A DNA stretch of 64,000 bases from Glandiceps talaboti (taxonomy: Eukaryota; Hemichordata; Enteropneusta; Spengelidae), in assembly GCF_964340395.1 (NCBI RefSeq), contig NC_135553.1, positions 26,414,449 to 26,478,448 on the forward strand, in the 5' to 3' direction. The notes under the pieces are model-generated. The model saw only the letters and a list, made by a program, of their open reading frames with translations. It did not search any database and was not told where the DNA came from. Numbering within the stretch: the first letter of the stretch is position 1; every line of letters starts with the position of its first letter. Positions 14,387-51,834 of this stretch are shown here, piece by piece. The position numbers were made by a program, and so were the translations under genes.

Positions 14387-14392
14387 TTTATT
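14387..14392 (-). promoter_or_regulatory. Candidate poly(A) signal, MRPL27
   Basis: TTTATT on the + strand reads AATAAA on the - strand, about 250 bp beyond the MRPL27 stop codon. Confidence 0.5.
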
Positions 14393-14643
14393 AACAATAC
14401 TGTGTTATGTGCCTTGAAAATTCCATGATTCACAGACAAACACTCACAAACACAATATGAAATGACTGCAAGTCCTGATGTTTCTGATTGAACATCATTG
14501 GGCCTAGCTTGAAGAGAAAGGTACCCAGTTGACTCCTACATATATACATTAACCATTGGCAACATTTGTAACAATTCAGTTCTGTGGCTTGGAAAACATC
14601 TGATATACACACACACTACAGTCTATAGTTTCTATCCACAGTA

Positions 14644-17600
14644 TCACACTTGTGATACAAGTTTGAATTTTCCTATCAATGGTTCTGGTATTACATGTAC
14701 AAATGTCCTTGTCATGTCTTCATCAGGTAGTGTTGGTGCTACGTACATTCCCCATAGTGTTAATTTTGGTGTCCACCTTTCCTTGGTGTATTTCACAATG
14801 CCTGGTTCTTTAGCATACAATGTCTTGTCTCTGCCCACACCCACCTGTAAGTAGATAAACAAAATCAGCAAATATAACACTTCACAAGTTCCCTGCCATT
14901 AGCGCTATCCTACAAGTTGTCTTCAGTTCAATTTTTAGTCCATGAAAGAATCATTATTTCCTGAGTGAGATTTTGTTTAATTTTCTGTGCAAGGATGTCA
15001 CTTTTGATCCCTTTCCATAAATTTGAATACTAAGTATATCTGTATACATAACAAACACATTTTGATTCATGAACTGTGAGGGCGCCACCCCCATGCAATA
15101 TACATTGTGATGTAGAACATACATTTCTGGGTGAAAACATACTTAAAGTCATAGGAAATGATGAGTAGATATTTACAGAGTATTCTAAAAATACTTACAA
15201 ATGATCCTGGAAACCATCGGAATCCTTTCTGCCTGATAAGAATCATACCTTTTCTAACGAATTCACCTTGATAGGAAAGATCAAAACAGAATAATTATTG
15301 GTATATTCTAGTTTTGTATGTACTACCAAGTCTTCTATCAATTCCCTCTACTTCACAGACCTAGTACTACTAAGTCTTCTATCAATTCCCTCTACTTCAC
15401 AGACCTAGTACTACCAAGTCTTCTATCAATTCACTCTACTTCACAGACCTAGTACTACCAAGTCTTCTATCAATTCACTCTACTTCACAGACCTAGTACT
15501 ACCAAGTCTTCTATCAATTCCCTCTACTTCACAGACCTAGTACTACCAAGTCTTCTATCAATTCCCTCTACTTCACAGACCTAGTACTACCAAGTCTTCT
15601 ATCAATTCCCTCTACTTCACAGACCTAGTACTACCAAGTCTTCTATCAATTCCCTCTACTTCACAGACCTAGTACTACCAAGTCTTCTATCAATTCACTC
15701 TACTTCACAGACCTAGTACTACCAAGTCTTCTATCAATTCCCTCTACTTCACAGACCTAGTACTACCAAGTCTTCTATCAATTCCCTCTACTTCACAGAC
15801 CTAGTACTACCAAGTCTTCTATCAATTCCCTCTACTTCACAGACCTAGTACTACCAAGTCTTCTATCAATTCCCTCTACTTCACAGACCTAGTACTACCA
15901 AGTCTTCTATCAATTCACTCTACTTCACAGACCTAGTACTACCAAGTCTTCTATCAATTCCCTCTACTTCACAGACCTAGTACTACCAAGTCTTCTATCA
16001 ATTCCCTCTACTTCACAGACCTAGTACTACCAAGTCTTCTATCAATTCCCTCTACTTCACAGACCTAGTACTACCAAGTCTTCTATCAATTCCCTCTACT
16101 TCACAGACCTAGTACTACCAAGTCTTCTATCAATTGCCTCTACTTCACAGACCTAGTACTACCAAGTCTTCTATCAATTCCCTCTACTTCACAGACCTAG
16201 TACTACCAAGTCTTCTATCAATTCCCTCTACTTCACAGACCTAGTACTACTAAGTCTTCTATCAATTCCCTCTACTTCACAGACCTAGTACTACCAAGTC
16301 TTCTATCAATTCCCTCTACTTCACAGACCTAGTACTACCCTGGTAATAGTAGATTTATATCTATAAAACACATTTCATACACACCTTCACTCTTTTTTAT
16401 TCCAAGTCTTTGGCCAGGACTTTTACCTCCATGATTTCTCTTAGAACTTCCTGACTTCTTGGAGGCCCATCTTACTCCACATATTGATATTGCTGGTGCT
16501 ATCTGTGAACTGAGCACTGTTTGTAAACCTTTAATGAACAAGAAATTGATGTCAAAAACAACATAACTCAACCATCAATGTGGATGTTTTCCTCAAATAT
16601 AAGTTAAACCAAACTACATATACCACATCTTAAGCCCCAGTAGCTGTAATAATACTTTAAACGATTTTGACTTGTCTTTTCCATGGCCAATCCCAATATA
16701 AAATAGCAGTGGGGTTCCATCTTGAGATTTCTTGAATATGGTGGAATTTAAATTAACAATTCTCTTGATATCCTACCACTTGTAACAGTGTTTTTGTGTA
16801 TGTTCAAGTTACATCTTTAAAGAAACGATGAATCCTGATTTACATTTCATGATAAATACATTACAATAAGTTAGTTAAGCAGGTACAGTACACTCACTGT
16901 CACAGTTTCCGGACAGACTCTGTTTTCGGACAGATATCGGCTCATCCTTTCTCCGGAACTGTGATTTTGTCATGCTCAAGCATTCGTACAAAAGATCAGG
17001 TGATACTAAAGCTTTGATTCAACACTACTGTTGTGTTATAGGTTTTGATAGCACTAATACCGGAGATCACAAATTTACCGTGTGTAACAACAGCATCGTA
17101 ATCATCAGTGTTTTCGCTAAAGCAAAATATGCGGAGATGTTATAAAATCACTTGAATATCATTTTGCTCTCATCTAAATCTACAAATATCTCATTAATAT
17201 TTGTCTCCCAGTGCTCAGTTCAAACGAGACGACATTTTCCGTGAAATCGGGGTGTTTTCTGAGCGAAAATATATATGGTACGTATCTGTAGCAAAGAAGT
17301 GTCTCAGATATCGGACAGTGTTCATGTTTGCACGCCCACGACATAGACTGCCAAGCCTATGAATTGTTATCCAACCCCAGGGTCAAATTCTGTAGTACGA
17401 CAGTGTTCATGATAATTCCTTTGCAAAAACAATGAACTTTAGTGTAACGGTGATTAAAATACCACAATGCCAACATTTTTGCCCAATATTTAAATCAAAC
17501 GGAGTGGCGTAATTCATAACCTAGACGACATCTACGTATATCGGCATGGAAGTGCGTGTCCGATTACTAATACTGTCGTCCGATTACTAAGTCATCGATG

Positions 17601-18248
17601 TAGGGTTATAAATTCGGGGACTACGTCAGTCATCCACAAAGTTAGTTCTGACTTCAAACCACGTTGAAAAAGACCATAAGGAAAATGTCTAAACTGCAAT
17701 TATGGGTGTTACTTTTTTGCAGTGTTTATCCAATAGTGATCGTCGAATAACATGACCCTGTCCGAAAACTGCGACAGTGAGTGTAGTACTGTGTAGAAAG
17801 AAGTTATCGCGCGTAGGGTAAAAACAAAAGATAACTATTGGCACAGGAAAGAGGGCGTATGTACACGTTCGATACCCATATTATCATCATCACACAACTT
17901 AGTCAGGCGATCATATAAATGAATCAAACTTTGCAGTATTTTAGCTATTCATCAAATTAAACTTCTCATTACCAAGGGTTGTGTTATTTTTCCGCTGTTG
18001 GATATAATAGTTCAGATCAAGCATGCACTGCACCGTGCACCATGTTCCACACCCGGGTTCCACATCATGACACTGATAAAGAATCCTAATGATAATACTA
18101 AGAAATGGGTGCTAACTAAACAACACTGTCATTAAATTATTCAGAGAAATTTTCATGGAGCCAATGAGGGAGATAATTACTGCAACTTACCGGGTTTCGC
18201 TGAAATATTGAGTAATTTCTTGGTGATCAGGTTCACTGCACCAAACAT
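14644..18248 (-). CDS. MRPL27: Mitochondrial ribosomal protein L27 (bL27m), 4 exons
   Basis: Large-subunit protein of the mitochondrial ribosome; bacterial L27 reaches the peptidyl-transferase centre. Exons on the - strand: 18248-18191 (ATG start), 16528-16385, 15266-15199 and 14844-14644 (TGA stop). Lengths 58, 144, 68 and 201 nt join in frame to 156 aa, close to the human protein (about 148 aa). The L27 signature is clear: ASKKSGSSKRNHGGKSPGQR, then LGIKKSEG, then GFRWFPGSF and VGVGRDKTLYA. The roughly 38 residues before WASKKSG are basic and hydrophobic, as expected of a mitochondrial targeting sequence. Start chosen as the ATG opening exon 1, which ends in a GTAAGT donor. Its 3' end converges on TMC; its 5' end faces EME1. 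Intron 3 holds no known gene; intron 2 holds a 44-bp satellite; intron 1 holds a TA-flanked transposon. Confidence 0.96.
15325..16337. repeat. 44-bp minisatellite in MRPL27 intron
   Basis: About 23 nearly identical head-to-tail copies of a 44-bp unit (ctagtactaccaagtcttct, then atcaattccctctacttcac, then agac). Only a few sites vary (ccc/cac/gcc after 'aatt', and 'taag' for 'caag'). Such uniformity points to recent amplification. It separates exons 2 and 3 of MRPL27. Confidence 0.97.
16891..17783. mobile_element. 893-bp non-autonomous DNA transposon, TA-flanked
   Basis: The left end starts cactcactgtcacagtttcc and the right end, read on the - strand, starts CACTCACTGTCGCAGTTTTC. The inverted repeats match over 26 bp with two differences, both ending in CGGACAG. 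TA lies directly outside each end (16889-16890, 17784-17785). No transposase frame is visible inside. TA duplication fits the Tc1/mariner/pogo superfamily. It lies in MRPL27 intron 1. Confidence 0.8.
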
Positions 18249-18595
18249 TTTGTACACTTCCGGTTTCCCACAGTTCCATACTTAGCCTCATCACAACGGT
18301 GGATTAATATTTTAATTTGTTGCCAAACTGATGATTTTCCAATTTTCATTTACATCCCATTTTATATTGAAATTTAAGGTCAGTTGATTCAATAGTTTTA
18401 CTTCAAATAGCAGTGACACATGCACATTTTGCAAACATATTGGGGTTACTTTTCCATCATGACCCTGCGGATTGCCACTCACAAAGGTCACGGTGCTACT
18501 CGGCAAAACATCGCGGTGTGTTCAAACATATGAAATTGACACAAGCTGTCGTTTATTTACAATGTCCAATGGTGTGAATTCCGTAGATTCTTGCG
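18249..18595. promoter_or_regulatory. Bidirectional promoter between MRPL27 and EME1
   Basis: 347 bp separate the two divergent start codons. An ETS/GABP-type site (cacttccggt, 18255-18264) lies just upstream of the MRPL27 ATG, and CpG dinucleotides are more frequent here than in the flanking introns. ETS sites are typical of bidirectional housekeeping promoters and of mitochondrial protein genes. The transcription start sites are not defined. Confidence 0.7.
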
Positions 18596-42423
<23,828 letters not shown>

Positions 42424-43585
42424 TTATCTACACAAACTTACTACAGTCAGATACTCTACCAATACGCCATATTCTGGTTATCCAACTTGTGGTCATTTCA
42501 ACAAGAATGTACCCTATGTGAGAGAAAGTGAGGAGTGAAATCTCGTGACACCCTCTGGAGAGGCTAACGGCAGTACATGACGTAGTCAACAAAAATGTGG
42601 TTAGAACCAACTCCAGGGGTTCCTAAATACTATGTGATCTTAAACAAAGTTAGCAGAGTACTTGGAATGGTTGAAAATGCAACCAACATTCACTGGAAAA
42701 TACTGGGAAATGATGATATCTTTCAAGGGAGGCTATATATAGCTCTCAACTATCGTAGCCTTCACTTCTGGTTCAAAAACTGCCTTTGAACAGCACTCCT
42801 AGTGGCCACATTTTGAAAGGTGTGATCAACGTCTTGCAGAGGTCCTTTGTGGCGTAATTTACACAAAGAGCACACTTTACATAGATCTCAGGTAAACAAT
42901 AGAGCATTTGGTTGTAAGGGTTCAAATTTAGCCAAATTGGTACCTGTACTGTTCATATAGTTATGTGCAGATTTAGAACATTGCAAACACTGGTAAGAAA
43001 TAGAAGATAGGTAAACATAATGATTTAGTGCAGTCAGTTTGGTTTCAATCTCATTATTTACAATATTTTACAATGGCATTGCCGTCAAAAGAAGAATCCA
43101 GCTGTACTTGAACAAGAGATGATGATGTCATGTTTTGTAACCTTGGTAACTGGAAGTATTGGGACTCTGGTAAAATTGTAATGAATTCCATGTAAATTGT
43201 AAATTGGGAATGCAGGAAAAAAAAAACCTGGGAATGCAGGAAAAAATAACCTGGGTCACTCAGGTACATTTGACTTCTCAAAGTTAAAAACACAGAGTAT
43301 CTTCTACAGCATTACCTCTAGAATTCTTCATTAGCCAGCTCAAGGACCAGTGGTTATCATACTGTGTCTTTGGTTAAGAGTGCTTCCCATCTAAATGTAG
43401 ACATGATGATTTTAGGAAGTGACATTATAGAAATGCTCTTTAGAATCATCATGTGACTGTTTTTTGTTTTGTTTCTTGTACCATTTTGTCATTAACTACA
43501 TTTGTCTGGTTCTATTATTTGTACTTTTCATTTCGTCAAGTTGACTTACTGAAATTAGGAATTGTTCAGCAGCCTTTTTATCTTG
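42424..43585 (+). other. EME1 3' flank, probable 3' UTR
   Basis: No recognisable coding exon after the TAA stop. I did not find a canonical AATAAA close to the stop, so the transcript end is undefined. A short aaaaaa/cctgggaatgcagg duplication lies near 43205-43250. Confidence 0.35.
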
Positions 43586-44879
43586 TACATTGAGAACACT
43601 ACATTGAGAACACTACACTGAGAACACTACATTGAGAACACTACACTGAGAACACTACATTGAGAACACTACACTGAGAACACTACATTGAGAACGCTAC
43701 ATTGAGAACGCTACATTGAGAACGCTACATTGAGAACACTACACTGAGAACACTACATTGAGAACGCTACATTGAGAACGCTACATTGAGAACGCTACAT
43801 TGAGAACGCTACATTGACAACACTACACTGAGAACACTACACTGAGAACGCTACATTGAGAACGCTACATTGAGAACGCTACACTGAGAACACTACACTG
43901 AGAACACTACACTGAGAACACTACACTGAGAACGCTACATTGAGAACGCTACATTGACAACACTACATTGACAACACTACATTGACAACACTACACTGAG
44001 AACACTACACTGAGAACACTACATTGAGAACGCTACATTGAGAACGCTACATTGAGAACGCTACACTGAGAACACTACACTGAGAACGCTACATTGAGAA
44101 CGCTACATTGACAACACTACATTGTGAACACTACATTGACAACACTACACTGAGAACGCTACACTGAGAACACTACACTGAGAACGCTACACTGAGAACG
44201 CTACATTGAGAACACTACACTGAGAACACTACACTGAGAACACTACATTGAGAACGCTACATTGAGAACGCTACATTGACAACACTACATTGAGAACACT
44301 ACATTGACAACGCTACACTGAGAACGCTACACTGAGAACACTACACTGAGAACGCTACACTGAGAACGCTACATTGAGAACACTACACTGAGAACACTAC
44401 ACTGAGAACACTACATTGAGAACGCTACATTGACAACACTACATTGAGAACTTTACATTGAGAACACTACACTGAGAACACTACACTGAGAACACTACAC
44501 TGAGAACGCTACATTGAGAACGCTACATTGAGAACGCTACATTGACAACACTACATTGAGAACTTTACATTGAGAACACTACACTGAGAACACTACACTG
44601 AGAACACTACACTGAGAACACTACACTGAGAACACTACACTGAGAACACTACATTGAGAACACTACATTGAGAACGCTACATTGACAACACTACATTGAG
44701 AACTTTACATTGAGAACACTACACTGAGAACACTACACTGAGAACACTACACTGAGAACGCTACATTGAGAACGCTACATTGAGAATGCTACATTGAGAA
44801 CACTACATTGAGAACGCTACATTGAGAACACTACATTGAGAACACTACACTGAGAACGCTACATTGAGAACACTACAGT
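43586..44879. repeat. 14-bp minisatellite, about 92 copies
   Basis: Uniform 14-bp unit attgagaacactac with three variable sites (attg/actg, gagaac/gacaac, cactac/cgctac) plus a rare 'aactttac' unit at 44447, 44562 and 44702. Unit length is constant throughout. The spacing of the rare unit (about 115-140 bp) suggests block duplication. Confidence 0.98.
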
Positions 44880-44961
44880 GTCATTTATTCCTGTTCTTGA
44901 ATGGAGGCACATTTGTGTGCATAACTTTGTACAACTTGTACCGTAATATTACATTATTGAA

Positions 44962-46061
44962 TATTATATTATAGCATTACCAATTCGAGTGAATTTTGTG
45001 ACGTCATCGCTGTACATTATTACTGATAATGTACTCCGTTATTGGGCATCGCGGCCCCGGAACGAGCATAACAATACAAGCTTATTTGTTCTGTTTCTTC
45101 ATACGACTAGGTATTTTTTCTAAATGTATGTTGTTACTTATGATTGTCATTTCCACTGTTTAAAAATACAACGCATTCATGAAACAAATTTGTGTTCACA
45201 GCAGTTCATTGAAGTGTATATGTGTGTACGTGTACGTACATTTCGCTATGATTAGTATTCAGCTTCCGGGCCGAACATGGCAGACGATGTTCAGCGCTGT
45301 GTATATTATACGTTGTTTTGCGTTTCTCGGTCCACAAATTCACTGGAATTGGCAAAACTATAAAATAATAACAATAATGTATGCCCTCCCAGTCCATAAT
45401 GGACTCAAGTAAACTTTGCACTCCATAATGGGCTCGGCTGTCGCCTCGCCCATTATGTCGGTCAAAGTTTGCTTTCGTCCATTATGGGCTGGGAGGGCGT
45501 ACATTATTGTTTAATTATATTATAGCATTACCAATTCCAGTGAATTTTGTGACGTCATCGCTGTACATTATTACTGATAATGTACTCCGTTATTGGGCAT
45601 CGCTGCCCCGGAACGAGCATAACAATACAAGCTTATGTCCGTAAGGCAATAAAGGTGTGGGTATTTAAGAACAGGGAAATTATGGGGTAAACACCATAAG
45701 AATTTTTTTTAAAAGATTGAAATTAAAATGAAACAAATTTGTGTTCACAGCAGTTCATTGAAGTGTATACGTGTGTCGTGTACGTGTGTCGCTATGATTA
45801 GTATTCAGCTTCCGGGCCGAACATGGCAGACGATGTTCAATGCTGTGTATATTATAAGTTGTTTTGCGTTTCTCGGTCTACAAATTCACTGGAATTGGCA
45901 AAACTATAAAATAATAACAATAATGTATGCCCTCCCAGTCCATAATGGACTCAAGCAAACTTTGCACTCCATAATGGGCTCGGCTTTCGCCTCGCCCATT
46001 ATGTCGTTCAAAGTTTGCTTTCATCCATTATGGGCTGGGAGGGCGTACATTATTGTTTAAG
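44962..46061. mobile_element. Two tandem copies of a 550-bp foldback element
   Basis: Copies at about 44962-45513 and 45514-46061 share the start attatattatagcattacca, the middle cttccgggccgaacatggca and the end gggagggcgtacattattgt. Each ends in a large hairpin: 45373-45508 and 45919-46054, with arms of about 46 bp around an inner stem (cataatgggc / gcccattatg). Each also has a small palindrome tacattattactgataatgt near its left end. The two copies differ mainly in a middle segment (about 45085-45178 versus 45640-45728). No transposase is seen. TTAA lies at the right ends. Confidence 0.75.
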
Positions 46062-46518
46062 TATATTTGGACCTATTTGACATTTCAGGCTAATATCCTC
46101 TAGAGTAGATTTATTTTGTTATTGCTCACTACAAGTCATTGCATGCATGTAGTTTGTAGGGAGCCATGATACATTTGCAATCATTGTAAATAATGTACAT
46201 TGTCAATGAACTCTTTATTACCACCAATTAATTCTAATAGTACTTGGTTATATCTAATTTCACATCAACTTAATTTTGTCTTTTTTCCATTTGATATGTT
46301 GTATTGTGTTTATTAATTAAAATTATAATTTTGTAAATTAGATACTGAAGTAATTACCACCAAATGTGTCAAATGTGTCAAATCATTTGCAAAGGAATGC
46401 TTCATTTCTTTATTGTGACTGAAAATAAACTACAGACTACATCATAATGATTTGTATAAAGTGTTTTTTCATCTTTTGAAAGGATGTGAAATACCAGGGT
46501 TTGAATGAATGTGAAATA

Positions 46519-48791
46519 CTGATGAACTGTGAAATACAGATATGTCCAGTTTTGGTGATACAATGTGATGAACAGTGAAATACAGTGGTGTCCAGTGTTG
46601 GTGATACAATGTGATGAACAGTGAAATACAGATATGTCCAGTGTTGGTGATACAATATGATGAACAGTGAAATACAGTGGTGTCCAGTGTTGGTGATACA
46701 ATGTGATGAACAGTGAAATACAGTGGTGTCCAGTGTTGGTGATACAATGTGATGAACAGTGAAATACAGTGGTGTCCAGTGTTGGTGATACAATGTGATG
46801 AACAGTGAAATACAGTGGTGTCCAGTGTTGTTGATACAATGTGATGAACAGTGAAATACATATGTGTCCAGTGTTGGTGATACAATGTGATGAACAGTGA
46901 AATACAGTGATGTCCAGTGTTGTTGATACAATGTGATGAACAGTGAAATACAGATATGTCCAGTGTTGGTGATACAATGTGATGAACAGTGAAATACATA
47001 TGTGTCCAGTGTTGGTGATACAATGTGATGAACAGTGAAATACAGATATGTCCAGTGTTGGTGATATAATGTGATGAACAGTGAAATACAGTGGTGTCCA
47101 GTGTTGGTGATACAATGTGATGAACAGTGAAATACAGATATGTCCAGTGTTGGTGATACAATATGATGAACAGTGAAATACAGTGGTGTCCAGTGTTGGT
47201 GATATAATGTGATGAACAGTGAAATACAGATATGTCCAGTGTTGGTGATACAATATGATGAACAGTGAAATACAGTGGTGTCCAGTGTTGTTGATACAAT
47301 GTGATGAACAGTGAAATGCATATGTGTCCAGTGTTGGTGATACAATGTGATGAACAGTGAAATACAGGTGTGTCCAGTGTTGTTGATACAATGTGATGAA
47401 CAGTGAAATACAGATATGTCCAGTGTTGGTGATACAATATGATGAACAGTGAAATACAGTGGTGTCCAGTGTTGGTGATACAATGTGATGAACAGTGAAA
47501 TACAGTGGTGTCCAGTGTTGGTGATACAATATGATGAACAGTGAAATACAGATATGTCCAGTGTTGTTGATATAATGTGATGAACAGTGAAATACAGTGG
47601 TGTCCAGTGTTGGTGATACAATGTGATGAACAGTGAAATACATATGTGTCCAGTGTTGGTGATACAATGTGATGAACAGTGAAATACAGTGGTGTCCAGT
47701 GTTGGTGATATAATGTGATGAACAGTGAAATACAGTGATGTCCAGTGTTGGTGATACAATATGATGAACAGTGAAATACAGTGGTGTCCAGTGTTGGTGA
47801 TATAATGTGATGAACAGTGAAATACAGTGGTGTCCAGTGTTGGTGATACAATGTGATGAACAGTGAAATACATATGTGTCCAGTGTTGTTGATACAATGT
47901 GATGAACAGTGAAATACAGTGGTGTCCAGTGTTGGTGATACAATGTGATGAACAGTGAAATACATATGTGTCCAGTGTTGGTGATACAATGTGATGAACA
48001 GTGAAATACAGTGGTGTCCAGTGTTGGTGATATAATGTGATGAACAGTGAAATACAGTGGTGTCCAGTGTTGGTGATACAATGTGATGAACAGTGAAATA
48101 CAGTGGTGTCCAGTGTTGGTGATATAATGTGATGAACAGTGAAATACAGTGGTGTCCAGTGTTGGTGATACAATGTGATGAACAGTGAAATACAGTGGTG
48201 TCCAGTGTTGTTGATACAATGTGATGAACAGTGAAATACAGTGGTGTCCAGTGTTGGTGATACAATATGATGAACAGTGAAATACAGTGATGTCCAGTGT
48301 TGTTGATACAATGTGATGAACAGTGAAATACAGTGATGTCCAGTGTTGTTGATACAATGTGATGAACAGTGAAATACATATGTGTCCAGTGTTGGTGATA
48401 CAATATGATGAACAGTGAAATACAGTGATGTCCAGTGTTGTTGATATAATGTGATGAACAGTGAAATACAGTGATGTCCAGTGTTGGTGATACAATGTGA
48501 TGAACAGTGAAATACATATGTGTCCAGTGTTGGTGATATAATGTGATGAACAGTGAAATACAGTGGTGTCCAGTGTTGGTGATATAATGTGATGAACAGT
48601 GAAATACAGTGGTGTCCAGTGTTGGTGATACAATGTGATGAACAGTGAAATACAGATGTGTCCAGTGTTGGTGATACAATGTGATGAACAGTGAAATACA
48701 GATGTGTCCAGTGTTGGTGATACAATGTGATGAACAGTGAAATACAGATGTGTCCAGTGTTGGTGATACAATGTGATGAACAGTGAAATAC
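46519..48791. repeat. 46-bp minisatellite, about 49 copies
   Basis: Unit gtgatgaacagtgaaataca followed by gtggtgtccagtgttggtga and tacaat. Variation is limited to gtggtg/gatatg/tatgtg/gtgatg and ttggtg/ttgttg, acaatg/acaata/ataatg. Because 46 is not a multiple of three and the unit has no stop on the - strand, all three - strand frames stay open over about 2.3 kb (46402-48771, 46437-48725, 46469-48820). Confidence 0.98.
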
Positions 48792-48827
48792 CAGTTTTTT
48801 ACCATTGTATTAATTGCCATATTTCAG

Positions 48828-48896
48828 TAGTCTGTAAGGTACGCCGTGACGGTGCGCCCTCAACCATCGGCCAACCCCTAACTATCTTACAGTCTA
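48828..48896. mobile_element. Short MITE-like repeat, copy 2
   Basis: Begins tagtctgtaaggtacgccgt and ends actatcttacagtcta; related to the copy at 13117-13220 and shorter internally. Confidence 0.6.
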
Positions 48897-48929
48897 ATAT
48901 TTCAGCTGCATACGTTAATATGGGTATTA

Positions 48930-49640
48930 GGAGACATTTGGTTTTAGATTTACATTTAAATTTTTCCTTGAAAATAGTTCATCTGTAGATTTATCAGCTT
49001 TTTGTGTCTTCTCTGCGAGACTTTGCATGGTTTCGTTTAGTGTACCAGTAGTGTTAAATGTCACGACGAGATAGGTGAAGCTATTAACCTTTTCCAAAAG
49101 CAGTTTATGATAAGTGTAACTGTTTTCCGATTTTTTTGTGGGAGTTTGTAAAAAGAATAATTTTTGTTTTCTCAGTATTCATTTCTAGTCCCCGATTTAC
49201 CGGTGTAGATTTAGAGTTTGTTTAACAGTATTTGTAAACCTTCTGTAAAGTTGGATAGAAGAACAATGTCATCGGCAAATAACAGTGAAGAGATGGGTTG
49301 GTTGCTTAAACGTGGTCTATAGTCTTCTTGATCTCTTGCCAATTCTGAGACTAGATCATTGATGTAGATGTTAAACAGAGTGGGACTCGTCGGATATCCT
49401 TGCTTAACGCCATCATTTAAATCATCTAAAGTAAACATTGATGTTTATTCATATTTTGGTACATATTCTTCACAATATTGTAAATCTTTCCATTTATGTT
49501 GTTATCTTAGAGTTTGTAGTACAGACCTTTCCGCCAGATAGTGTCAACGCACTTTCTGAGATCCGCAAAGCATGAATATAGGGGTTGTTTTTTGAATTGG
49601 TATTTCTTCACCAATGTATGTAAGGTCAAAATATGATAAG
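48930..49640 (-). pseudogene. Decayed LINE-type reverse transcriptase fragment
   Basis: The - strand encodes pieces of a non-LTR retrotransposon RT in shifting frames. In order they are: LYSCFADLRKCVDTIWRKGL (about 49510-49590), NINGKIYNIVKNMYQN, NDGVKQGYPTSPTLFNIYIN with SLLFADDIVLLS (49211-49438; FADD is the catalytic motif), GLEMNTEKTKIILF, and EKVNSFTYLVVTFNTT. At least two frameshifts and a stop break the frame, so it is dead. The KTK...F and SFTYL blocks fit the CR1/L2/Jockey side of LINEs, but the clade is not settled. No endonuclease domain is seen. Confidence 0.85.
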
Positions 49641-49873
49641 TGCGATGTTCGAAGTAAACCTCTGTAAGGAATAGTTTAGTCCGACCATCTTGTTACGCAA
49701 TGTACACACAGACATTTACGTGTACATATTGACCTTAACAATATCAATTTTATCAGTCTCCTGATGATCGCTGTGGATGTGGGAAGTTCCGAGTAACAAC
49801 TTGTGGCATCCTATTCTTTGGATTTAGTATATCATGCTCTGATACTAATATTGCATCGAGCAATATTCTCTCC

Positions 49874-49878
<5 letters not shown>

Positions 49879-49963
<85 letters not shown>

Positions 49964-49982
49964 CGAGAGTGAGAGAGAGAGA

Positions 49983-50022
<40 letters not shown>

Positions 50023-50040
50023 TACACACATACATACATA
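49879..50040. repeat. (GA)n-(CA)n compound microsatellite
   Basis: About 100 bp of GA followed by about 40 bp of CA and CATA. It separates the LINE remnant from the Penelope-like element tail. Frames across it are artefacts. Confidence 0.98.
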
Positions 50041-50089
50041 CACACATAAATATATATATAGTTTTGGTAGTACTGGAACTCTTTCTTGG

Positions 50090-50130
50090 GTGTAACTCGG
50101 AGTTTCACGCATATTGCGATCATCAGACAC
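50090..50130 (-). ncRNA. Hammerhead-ribozyme-like motif in Penelope-like element tail
   Basis: On the - strand: GUGU, CUGAUGA (50126-50120), a 4-bp stem CGCA/UGCG with loop AUA, GAAA (50106-50103), a short stem CU/AG next to A-U with loop CCG, then GUU and ACAC. GUGU pairs with ACAC as stem I, so the three-stem hammerhead core is complete. The closing U.U pair of stem II is non-standard. Penelope-like elements are known to carry minimal hammerheads. It is about 200 nt downstream of the ORF stop. Confidence 0.7.
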
Positions 50131-50334
50131 TCTGAGGCCTACTCTCTGGGTGTGCTGTATATATAGAGTGTAGACAATAGAAATACCATCACTATTGTCT
50201 GTGTCGGTGGGTAGGTGTTGTATGTGTGGAGGTGTTGGTTGTTATTGTGTGGGTTATTGGGTGCGGACAAGTAAGTGTTGGCGGGTTGTTCCATGTTGGG
50301 CTTTGATGTTCCGTTAGTTAACGGGTTTAATAGT

Positions 50335-51808
<1,474 letters not shown>

Positions 51809-51834
51809 AGAGTAACATATATGTATAATGTCAT

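Noticed and set aside
46402-48820. Three overlapping antisense ORFs of 762-789 codons
   Set aside because: All are translations of the 46-bp satellite in shifted frames; their ends are only the flanks of the array. No family resemblance and no sign of splicing or regulation.
49753-50135. ORFs across the GA/CA repeat
   Set aside because: Microsatellite translations with no independent coding evidence.
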